From the NCBI GenBank assembly GCA_002317115.1, contig DCIP01000071.1, forward strand, positions 14,373 through 28,192: 13,820 nt of DNA. The letters are read 5' to 3'. The notes below the pieces were generated by a model that did no database searches, was not told the origin of the DNA, and saw only the letters and a list, made by a program, of their open reading frames with translations. Source of the stretch: Candidatus Scybalocola fimicaballi. GTDB lineage: Bacteria > Bacteroidota > Bacteroidia > Bacteroidales > Paludibacteraceae. Both the position numbers and the translations under genes were made by a program. This document shows positions 7,991-13,820 of this stretch, piece by piece (positions within the stretch are counted from its first letter, which is position 1; every line of letters starts with the position of its first letter).

Positions 7991-10399
7991 TTATTCTTTA
8001 ATATAATTTCCATAACCATATCCGTAGCCATAGCCATACTTGGTTCCCATTGTCTTTGTAACTGAAGTACCATTAAGGATCAACGCCAATGATGGGAACT
8101 TCTTCTGGTTGTAGAATGTGTCCACAATTGGAAGCATGTCCTTTCTCATCAATCCAGCACGCACCACAAACAACACCAAGTCTACATACTCTGAAACGAC
8201 ATTAGCATCAGCAACGACATCTACAGGAGGACAATCGATAAACACATAGTCGTACTCTTGCTTCAACTCGTCTATCATTCGTGGAAGGTAATCCTCGTTG
8301 AACAAAAGCTCTGTCGGATTTGGTGGAACCTCTCCAACAGGAATAACATCAAAATTGCAGCCTTCAGCATGAACCAACACGTCTCTCCAGCTTTTTATTT
8401 CTCCATTTAAGTAGTCGACCACACCTTTGTATGGACGATCAACCACTTGTGACAATGAAGCTCTACGCAAGTCCAAATCAAGAGCCACAACTCTTTTCTT
8501 CTTCAACGACATACAATACGCAAGGTTTGCTGCCACAAAACTCTTACCACTGCCTGGATTCAAAGAGGTAAACATAACCACCTTATGAGTCTTGCCCTTA
8601 CCAAGTATGAAGTCAACATTAGTTCTAACGACACGGAATGCTTCGTTAATAATATTACGACATTTTTCCTTTACTACAAGTGTAATTCCATTTGCTGTAT
8701 TTCCTTCCTTTCTAGTACACAAAGGAATTTCACCCGCAAATGGCACTGCCAATCTCTCTACATCCTGACGTCCCCGGATTGTCGAATTGGTCATCTCCAT
8801 CAACACCATAATAGTTGCTGGGACCAACAATCCTATAGCAAAAGCGACCATCCAAATAAATGAACGGTTAGGAGCAGCAGGCGAATCACTGCCTCTTGGC
8901 TCTGTAATCAAACGAGTATTGTAAGCTGTAAACGCCTGAGACAAAGCATTTTCCTCTCGTTTCTGCAACAAGAACAAATACAAGCCCTCCATGACTTTCT
9001 GCTGACGCTCCTCAGACAACAAATATTTTGCCTGGTTTGGATTTCTCGCCAACTGACGTTCTGTCCTCGATTCCTGTGCATTTACATTCTTAATCTGCAT
9101 TGAAAGAGATGCAATCTCATTGTTAACGCTCTGTAAGATAACAGACTGCATGGCATTCAAATGCTTTGTTTGGTCCTTCACCAACGGGTGATTCCTACTG
9201 TTGGCAAGCATTCGGTTACGCTCAAGCAAAACCTTATTATACTCAGTAATCTGGTTCTGAACATTCGTGCTTGACATGCTCGAAGGAATCGGCAACGGAT
9301 TGTCAAAGTTCTGCTCTCTTAAAATATCCTGAATATACTCAAGCATCGACAACTGGTTGTTCAACTCAAGCAAACGAGTTTTAGTCTCTGAATTCTGCTG
9401 CAAATACAACTGGGATACCGCGGCAATGTCAGGCAATAGGTTCCTTCCTTTAAAGTTAGCGATATTCTTATCTATACCAGTCAATTCAGATTCAATCACA
9501 CCAAGACGTGAAGCGATAAACTCAGATGTACTTTCCGCAATTCGGTTCTTGTCATGAACCCAATTATCATTGTAGACATTTATCACTGTCTTAAGAATAT
9601 CAGTGGCTCTTATTGTCGACTCATCCATAATAGACAATTTAACAACAGTAGACTGTTTGTCTACCAAACCAACTGACAACAATGATGTATAAGTATTCGT
9701 TGCCGCGTCGACGCTGGAACGACTAAAATTGACATTTTTGAATTCTTCACTACCCTCAACCCCTGTAGAATAAACCGTAAGAAATCCGACGGGTGTCTCT
9801 GTAAAAGTAGAATCATTCAATTTAATACTTATCGTCTCGTCTGTCTTTACTCCTTTGTTCTTAAAATCATACAGGTCAACAGATTGTTTATCTACCATTC
9901 TGATTTTAAAGGAAACAAAATCAATATTTGTTAATTTGGAAGGATCAAACACAACCTTAACAGGAGACTTACCATAAATGTCCAGCTCTCTAAAACTAAG
10001 CGGAACTTTATAATAATCCATAAGTTGCAACTCATTCACCACCTGCATTATCAACGTAGGTGATTTCAAAGTAATAAGCTCATTGCTGAGATTTGACTTT
10101 GTTGCAACCAGACCCATATCCTGCATCTCAGAAGCGATATTCATCGCTGAAGATCCCTTGCTCTCATCTTTAATGAGAAGCATCGCAGTTCTTGTATATA
10201 CAGGAGATGTCGTTGATAGATAATACCATGCAGCGCCTAAACAGACAAACAATGATATTAAAAACCAATACCAATGCGAGATGAAAGAAGCAAGCACTTC
10301 CGCAACAGAGAAGCCACTAGTTGAACTAGCAACAGATGACTGTTGAGGTTGTACGGCAACATTTGCACCACCAGCATCATATTTACTGACCATCACCAT
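7991..10399 (-). CDS. wzc: Wzc-like polysaccharide co-polymerase with bacterial tyrosine kinase domain
   Basis: An 802-residue inner-membrane regulator of polymer chain length and export. An N-terminal Wzz-type membrane segment (about 44-62) leads to a long periplasmic part with coiled-coil-like helices (about 290-490) and a second membrane segment (about 513-535). The cytoplasmic BY-kinase domain carries the oligomerisation motif EX2RX2R (E586, R589, R592), Walker A NPGSGKS (614-620), Walker A' VVALDLDLRR (637-646) and Walker B YVFIDCPP (718-725). The C-terminus has six tyrosines (788, 790, 792, 794, 796, 799), mostly as alternating YG, and is the expected autophosphorylation cluster. ATGs at 10399 and 10393 are both possible starts. 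It is the first gene of the minus-strand operon. An outer-membrane export partner (Wza) usually sits directly upstream in such loci but is absent here. Confidence 0.93.
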   Translation of the reverse strand: MVMVSKYDAGGANVAVQPQQSSVASSTSGFSVAEVLASFISHWYWFLISLFVCLGAAWYYLSTTSPVYTRTAMLLIKDESKGSSAMNIASEMQDMGLVATKSNLSNELITLKSPTLIMQVVNELQLMDYYKVPLSFRELDIYGKSPVKVVFDPSKLTNIDFVSFKIRMVDKQSVDLYDFKNKGVKTDETISIKLNDSTFTETPVGFLTVYSTGVEGSEEFKNVNFSRSSVDAATNTYTSLLSVGLVDKQSTVVKLSIMDESTIRATDILKTVINVYNDNWVHDKNRIAESTSEFIASRLGVIESELTGIDKNIANFKGRNLLPDIAAVSQLYLQQNSETKTRLLELNNQLSMLEYIQDILREQNFDNPLPIPSSMSSTNVQNQITEYNKVLLERNRMLANSRNHPLVKDQTKHLNAMQSVILQSVNNEIASLSMQIKNVNAQESRTERQLARNPNQAKYLLSEERQQKVMEGLYLFLLQKREENALSQAFTAYNTRLITEPRGSDSPAAPNRSFIWMVAFAIGLLVPATIMVLMEMTNSTIRGRQDVERLAVPFAGEIPLCTRKEGNTANGITLVVKEKCRNIINEAFRVVRTNVDFILGKGKTHKVVMFTSLNPGSGKSFVAANLAYCMSLKKKRVVALDLDLRRASLSQVVDRPYKGVVDYLNGEIKSWRDVLVHAEGCNFDVIPVGEVPPNPTELLFNEDYLPRMIDELKQEYDYVFIDCPPVDVVADANVVSEYVDLVLFVVRAGLMRKDMLPIVDTFYNQKKFPSLALILNGTSVTKTMGTKYGYGYGYGYGNYIKE

Positions 10400-10442
10400 A
10401 ACAAGAAATCGTAGTATCTATTTTTTTCACTCGATACTCTCT

Positions 10443-10814
10443 TGCATACTTATAACCATAAGAAACAAGCATTTATCAAAAGAAGTATCACTTAAAATCA
10501 CAATTATGATTATAAATTCTTATATCAATTTAGTTCTGTCTGCGCCCAAAATGGCAAACAAACGTTGCAAAATTAGAAAAAAATAAACACAAAACGAATA
10601 TTAATACGTGGACATTATTTAAAAAATGTTAATTACCCCAAACATAAAATTAAAGACAAAAAAGGGTAAAAAAAGTACTCTATCAACACAAATTATAGAC
10701 TAATTAGCTTTAATGATTCCTAAAATATAGGGGGTGCATACTTTATGCATATTCATTTTTAGTATAAATATACATTATCGTTTATAAAAATGTTTCATTT
10801 ATGCGTTGCATACT
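10443..10814 (+). repeat. Three direct copies of TGCATACT in the control region
   Basis: The octamer occurs at 10443-10450, 10735-10742 and 10807-10814, all in the same orientation. The first and third are preceded by T (TTGCATACT), and the second is followed by a nearby ATGCAT palindrome (10745-10750). The copies are irregularly spaced at 292 and 72 bp, so this is not a tandem repeat; it looks more like scattered binding sites. No binding protein can be named. Confidence 0.4.
10568..10646 (-). promoter_or_regulatory. Candidate -7 promoter elements for the wzc operon
   Basis: Two minus-strand matches to the Bacteroidota -7 consensus TAnnTTTG are seen: TAATTTTG at 10575-10568 and TATGTTTG at 10646-10639. 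The first has a TTTG upstream at 10593-10590, but only 14 bp away, shorter than the usual 19 or so. The second has no TTTG at the proper distance. Either would give a leader of roughly 160-235 nt before the ATG at 10399. Neither is convincing alone. Confidence 0.3.
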
Positions 10815-10946
10815 ACCACATAGTCTGTCACGTAAAAGACAGATCACACATATTTATTTTAAAAATTATTGTATTGTCTGCTGATTTATTTCTATCTTTA
10901 CCGAACATTATGGTCTTTGTTTTTTGTTTCAAAATTTTGGGGTAAT
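10632..10946. repeat. Inverted pair of 11-bp elements TTTGGGGTAAT, one facing each operon
   Basis: ATTACCCCAAA at 10632-10642 is the exact reverse complement of TTTGGGGTAAT at 10936-10946. The minus-strand copy points at wzc (about 233 bp from its start) and the plus-strand copy points at the GT4 gene (about 100 bp from its start). Both are preceded by a -7-like string: TATGTTTG on the minus copy and AAATTTTG on the plus copy. The identity ends after 11 bp on both sides. The pair could be matched promoter or operator elements of the divergent units, or the ends of an invertible segment. Confidence 0.5.
10824..10843. repeat. Small inverted repeat (TCTGTC / GACAGA, 8-nt loop)
   Basis: TCTGTC at 10824-10829 and GACAGA at 10838-10843 are perfectly complementary around the 8-nt spacer ACGTAAAA. 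It lies about 200 bp before the plus-strand GT4 start. No run of T follows directly, so it is not a typical intrinsic terminator. It may be an operator half-site pair or chance. Confidence 0.3.
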
Positions 10947-11045
10947 ATAATGGGGGCGGCACAAAGACTAAGCAACTATTATTCAAAAGGTTATATTTTT
11001 AATACATACTAACAAATAAAGCACAATTAATGCAATTGCGACAAG

Positions 11046-12188
11046 ATGGCAAGTATCAATAAAAAGATTATAAGGGCATGTACTATCCCTGGGTCTCTAG
11101 AATTTGTTGAGCCTATGCTTGATAACCTAAAAGCTGAAGGTTATGAAGTTGCATTGCTATCTGCACCCGGCCCAGAATGGTCGGATTTTCAAAAAATGCA
11201 TGATAACAAATGCATAATTGTGCCAATGGAGCGTCAGATTTCTCTAACCAAAGATCTTAAATCCTTATGTCAGTTGGTTAAGTTGTTCTTAGAAGAGAAA
11301 CCGGATATGGTTCACTCTATGACACCAAAAGCCGGATTTCTCTGCATGATAGCAGCATGGTTGGTGGGAGTGCCAAAACGAGTTCACACTTTCACAGGTC
11401 TTGTCTGGCCTACTGCAGTCGGCAACAAACGCAGGATACTTATGCTGACAGACAAAATTCTCTGCGCTTGCGCCACCCATATCATACCAGAGGGTGAAGG
11501 CGTAAAAAATGATCTGGAGAATCACATCACCAATAAGCCGATGAAAGTGTTGGGCCATGGCAATTGCAGAGGTATCGACATGGATTTCTGGACAAAGAAA
11601 AATGTTGATGCAGAATCTTTAGGACTAGGAAAAGAAAAGAAATTCAACTTTTTGTTTGTAGGCCGTATTGTCAAAGACAAAGGTATCAATGAACTCATCG
11701 ATGCATTCACCGCCCTACACGAAAAGTATAATAATATTCGTTTGGTTATAGTAGGAGTGATGGAAGAAAGCCTCGACCCAATCTCTGAACAAGCTAAAAA
11801 ACAGATATTAACAAATCCAGACATCATTACTGTAGGACACAAATCAAAAGAAGATCTGGTGAAGTATTATTCCGCGTCGGAATGCTTTGTGTTCCCTTCT
11901 TACCGCGAAGGATTCCCTAACACGCCTCTTGAGGCAGGTGCTGTAGGATTGCCTTGCATAGCTACAGACATTAACGGTTCGTGCGAGATTATAGAGAACA
12001 ACAAAAACGGCATCATTATTCCATCAAAAGATGCGAAAGCCTTATATAACGCCATGGAACGAATGCTTATCGACGTCGAGGCTCGCAACGCCATGGCCAA
12101 GAACGCTCGCAAGATGGTGGAATCAAAGTTTGAACAAAAATTCGTCCAGAAATGTCTGATGGATTTCTATAAAGAAATATTTAACTAA
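11046..12188 (+). CDS. Family GT4 glycosyltransferase, CapM/PglA-like
   Basis: A 380-residue GT-B glycosyltransferase. Visible landmarks are HSMTPKAG (90-97), the family's acceptor-domain signature usually seen as HSHTPKAG; VLGHGNCRGIDMDFW (168-182), the inter-domain region; FVGRIVKDKG (204-213), the start of the donor-binding domain; and the EX7E motif E288-E296 in EGFPNTPLE. These features place it with CapM and PglA, which often add an early sugar such as an N-acetylated hexosamine to an undecaprenyl-diphosphate-linked sugar. An early-acting role is inference from that resemblance. It is the first gene of the plus-strand unit, divergent from wzc and 55 bp before the ATP-grasp gene. There is no signal peptide or membrane span. 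The ATG at 11046 lies directly before a normal beta-strand opening. Confidence 0.9.
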   Translation: MASINKKIIRACTIPGSLEFVEPMLDNLKAEGYEVALLSAPGPEWSDFQKMHDNKCIIVPMERQISLTKDLKSLCQLVKLFLEEKPDMVHSMTPKAGFLCMIAAWLVGVPKRVHTFTGLVWPTAVGNKRRILMLTDKILCACATHIIPEGEGVKNDLENHITNKPMKVLGHGNCRGIDMDFWTKKNVDAESLGLGKEKKFNFLFVGRIVKDKGINELIDAFTALHEKYNNIRLVIVGVMEESLDPISEQAKKQILTNPDIITVGHKSKEDLVKYYSASECFVFPSYREGFPNTPLEAGAVGLPCIATDINGSCEIIENNKNGIIIPSKDAKALYNAMERMLIDVEARNAMAKNARKMVESKFEQKFVQKCLMDFYKEIFN

Positions 12189-12243
12189 TCATAGCGTCAA
12201 ATGAATAGATTACTAACTGACATTTGTCACAAAACAAATAACC

Positions 12244-13374
12244 ATGCAGAATAAGGAGTGTGATATAATCATAACCTACTGCTGGAACAGAGTCGGTTAT
12301 AATATAGTTAGGAGTTTGGCTTCTCATGGCCTTAAGGTATGGTGTGCTGACACATCAGCGAAAAATATCTGTTCGTTATCGAAATATTGCACCGGTAGTT
12401 TTGTTTATCCCGACTATACCAAGGATGAACCAGCATTCATCGAATGCCTAAAGCAAAAAGTGGCAGAGCTAAAGCCTAAAATGCTTTTGCCCACACATGA
12501 TGAAAGCATCGTGGTCATGCGTCATAGAAATGAGTTTCCTGATGATTTACTAATTCCTTACACCAACGAGGAGCTATTGACGTCGCTTGCCAACAAAGCC
12601 CAAAGCACGGCAGCCGCAAAAAAAGTCGGAATCCCAGTACCAGAAATTTATCATTCAGTCGACGACATAAAAAAATATCCTGTCGTATTCAAATCCGTAT
12701 TCGGCAATTCGGCCAAAGAGGTGTATTATCCTAAGACAAAGGAAGAATTGTTGAAACTGATGGATAAGTATAAAAATCAAGAATCCATGTTAGAAGAATG
12801 GATCGGAGGCACCGATTATTGCGTCGATTGTATCCGATGGAACGGATTCTGGAAAGCGACAGTCTACCATGCCATTGTAACCAAAACAGAAGGTGGAGGC
12901 ACAACTACCCAACGAGAAATAGTCAATGTCCCTGAATTGGAAAAATACGCAAAGATGCTTTTGGAGTCAGTTGACTACAATGGAGTCTGCGGTTTAGATT
13001 TCCGTTATGATCCTGAGACTGGCGTAGTCGCCTACATCGAAACCAACACGCGATTCACAGGTGGTCTTGCGACCTCCGTCTGCGCAGGATTTGACATTCC
13101 TTGGATAATTTGGAAATTAGCTGTCGACGGCAAATACGAAGATCCTATCAACGTGAGAATAGGAACCAAAACGAAGTGGATACTTGGAGATATCATCACA
13201 TTAGTTGGCCGTACACTTGCCCTAAGATGGGATTCCAAAGAGATGAAGCAAGTTTTCACATTCAGTGGCTTTGACGCTTTCGACGATTTCTTCTACGACG
13301 ACAAAATAGCCATCCTCGGAGAATTTAGTTATTATTTTGGAAAATTAGTGAAAAACGGCAAATTGAACCCATAA
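12244..13374 (+). CDS. ATP-grasp carboxylate-amine/thiol ligase family protein
   Basis: A 376-residue cytosolic ATP-grasp enzyme. The fold order is visible: an N-terminal pre-ATP-grasp Rossmann-like domain (1-110, with ITYCWNRVGYNIVRSLASHGLK-type opening and LLPTHDES at 81-88), an ATP-binding lysine in PVVFKS (K150), the EEWIGG adenine-binding strand (184-189), a LDFRYD segment (251-256), and the metal- and phosphate-binding ETNTR (E266, N268, R270). Such enzymes use ATP to activate a carboxylate as an acyl phosphate and couple it to an amine or thiol; CarB, PurK and D-Ala ligase are relatives. The partner is unknown. Next to a glycosyltransferase in a capsule locus it may attach an amino acid or similar group to a sugar, or make a precursor; this is inference. 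The 55-bp spacer from the GT4 gene suggests co-transcription. Confidence 0.85.
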   Translation: MQNKECDIIITYCWNRVGYNIVRSLASHGLKVWCADTSAKNICSLSKYCTGSFVYPDYTKDEPAFIECLKQKVAELKPKMLLPTHDESIVVMRHRNEFPDDLLIPYTNEELLTSLANKAQSTAAAKKVGIPVPEIYHSVDDIKKYPVVFKSVFGNSAKEVYYPKTKEELLKLMDKYKNQESMLEEWIGGTDYCVDCIRWNGFWKATVYHAIVTKTEGGGTTTQREIVNVPELEKYAKMLLESVDYNGVCGLDFRYDPETGVVAYIETNTRFTGGLATSVCAGFDIPWIIWKLAVDGKYEDPINVRIGTKTKWILGDIITLVGRTLALRWDSKEMKQVFTFSGFDAFDDFFYDDKIAILGEFSYYFGKLVKNGKLNP

Positions 13375-13442
13375 GTCATTTCTCCTTAGCCATATATTCT
13401 ATTAAAGTGTGCTGACTATATACAAGTGGAGACAAAATATGC

Positions 13443-13450
13443 TATCTTTG
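13443..13450 (+). promoter_or_regulatory. Probable hisB promoter -7 element (TATCTTTG)
   Basis: TATCTTTG matches all six fixed positions of the Bacteroidota -7 consensus TAnnTTTG and lies 20 bp before the hisB ATG at 13471. Transcription would start at about 13455-13460, giving a very short leader. No clear TTTG is seen near -33, so only half of the consensus is present. Confidence 0.5.
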
Positions 13451-13470
13451 CCTTTAATAAAAGAATATAA

Positions 13471-13820
13471 ATGAAAACAGCATTATTTATAGATCGCGAC
13501 GGTACGATAATCATCGAACCGCCTATTACAGAACAGGTCAACTCTCTTGCCGAGATGACTTTCCTTTCTGGTGTCATCCGCAACATGGCGTTCATCCGTG
13601 AACGTCTCTCTTCTGAGTTTGTCATGGTCACTAACCAAGATGGTCTTGGCACTGACGCTTACCCAGAAGCTGTGTTTGAAGAGGTACAGAACAAGATGCT
13701 TGAGGTGTTGAAGGGTGAAGGTGTTGAGTTTGATGATATTCTTATCGACAAATCATTCCCTGAAGATGGTCTTCCTACTCGTAAGCCAGGCACTGGTTTG
13801 CTTGGAGCTTATATGAAGGG
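13471..13820 (+). CDS. hisB: HisB, N-terminal histidinol-phosphatase part, cut by the right edge
   Basis: The first 116 codons of a HAD-superfamily phosphatase, open to the window edge. [18 protein letters not shown] contains the catalytic DXD (D8 nucleophile, D10 acid/base). VTNQDGLG (53-60) and TRKPGTG (103-109, with K105) are further HAD motifs, and the wording [13 protein letters not shown] and [14 protein letters not shown] is diagnostic of the bifunctional HisB. That enzyme joins histidinol-phosphate phosphatase to imidazoleglycerol-phosphate dehydratase; the second domain would lie beyond the window. It acts in the cytoplasm in histidine biosynthesis and has no link to polysaccharide synthesis, so it probably marks the border of the capsule locus. 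A -7-type promoter element sits 20 bp before the ATG. GmhB-type heptose phosphatases also carry DRDGT, but the downstream HisB-specific segments argue against that. Confidence 0.88.
   Translation, partial: MKTALFIDRDGTIIIEPPITEQVNSLAEMTFLSGVIRNMAFIRERLSSEFVMVTNQDGLGTDAYPEAVFEEVQNKMLEVLKGEGVEFDDILIDKSFPEDGLPTRKPGTGLLGAYMK

Larger units (their letters stand above)
10400..11045. other. AT-rich divergent intergenic control region, no gene seen
   Basis: A 646-bp stretch between the two divergent transcription units. It is clearly richer in A and T than the flanking genes and has no convincing reading frame, tRNA or rRNA. It is the only place where promoters for both the minus-strand capsule operon and the plus-strand GT4/ATP-grasp pair can lie. 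Visible elements include an 11-bp inverted pair (10632-10642 and 10936-10946), three TGCATACT octamers (10443, 10735, 10807), inverted 6-mers AGTATC/GATACT (10413-10418 and 10433-10438) just before wzc, and a 6-bp hairpin (10824-10843). No gene for an UpxY- or NusG-like antiterminator precedes the operon. Confidence 0.7.

Noticed and set aside
10400..11045. Invertible capsule promoter as a firm call
   Set aside because: The inverted pair is only 11 bp and diverges immediately outside, shorter than the inverted repeats of known Bacteroides phase-variable promoters, and no recombinase gene is in the window. It is kept only as a hypothesis.
12218..12229. TGACA-TT-TGTCA palindrome before the ATP-grasp gene
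   Set aside because: The arms are only 5 bp with a 2-nt centre, which cannot form a useful RNA hairpin; it could be an operator but nothing supports that. The overlapping GACATTTG is an incomplete -7 match.
1..13820. CRISPR array, tRNA or rRNA genes, insertion sequences, phage or defence genes
   Set aside because: No regularly spaced repeats, cloverleaf-like segments, transposase motifs or defence-type domains were seen on either strand when reading the window.

Overview
The window looks like chromosomal DNA of a member of the Bacteroidota, most likely a Prevotella- or Bacteroides-like Bacteroidales. This is inferred from three things: the gene families and their order, AT-rich spacers with no clear Shine-Dalgarno sequences, and a TAnnTTTG-type -7 promoter element just upstream of hisB. 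The organism itself cannot be proved from the sequence alone.

Almost all of the window is a surface or extracellular polysaccharide locus of the Wzx/Wzy type. A long minus-strand operon starts at about 10399 and runs off the left edge. In order of transcription it encodes: a Wzc-like chain-length regulator fused to a tyrosine autokinase; a membrane-bound UDP-GlcNAc 4,6-dehydratase of the CapD/PglF/WbpM family; a Wzx-type flippase; a broken hexapeptide-repeat acetyltransferase; a GT2 glycosyltransferase; a GT4 glycosyltransferase; an EpsG-type Wzy polymerase; a GT32 glycosyltransferase; and the first 13 codons of another gene, joined to the GT32 gene by an ATGA overlap. Spacers are 0 to about 45 bp, so a single transcript is likely.

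A 646-bp AT-rich region (10400-11045) separates this operon from two plus-strand genes, a CapM/PglA-like GT4 glycosyltransferase and an ATP-grasp ligase. The region contains an 11-bp inverted pair (TTTGGGGTAAT, one copy facing each transcription unit), three copies of TGCATACT, a small hairpin and candidate -7 elements. It is the probable control region for both units. The right edge holds the 5' part of hisB (histidine biosynthesis), which appears to have its own promoter and probably marks the border of the polysaccharide locus.

Inferred working model: the dehydratase makes a 4-keto-6-deoxy sugar nucleotide. The GT2, GT4 and GT32 enzymes extend a lipid-linked repeat unit on the inner face of the membrane, Wzx flips it, the EpsG-type protein polymerises it and Wzc controls chain length. 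The ATP-grasp enzyme may add an amino acid or other amide substituent, or make a precursor. No outer-membrane export protein (Wza), initiating phosphoglycosyltransferase or sugar aminotransferase lies in the window, so these must be further left or elsewhere. The clearest oddity is the acetyltransferase gene, which keeps both ends but has lost its middle. This suggests that the polymer has recently lost an O- or N-acetyl decoration.
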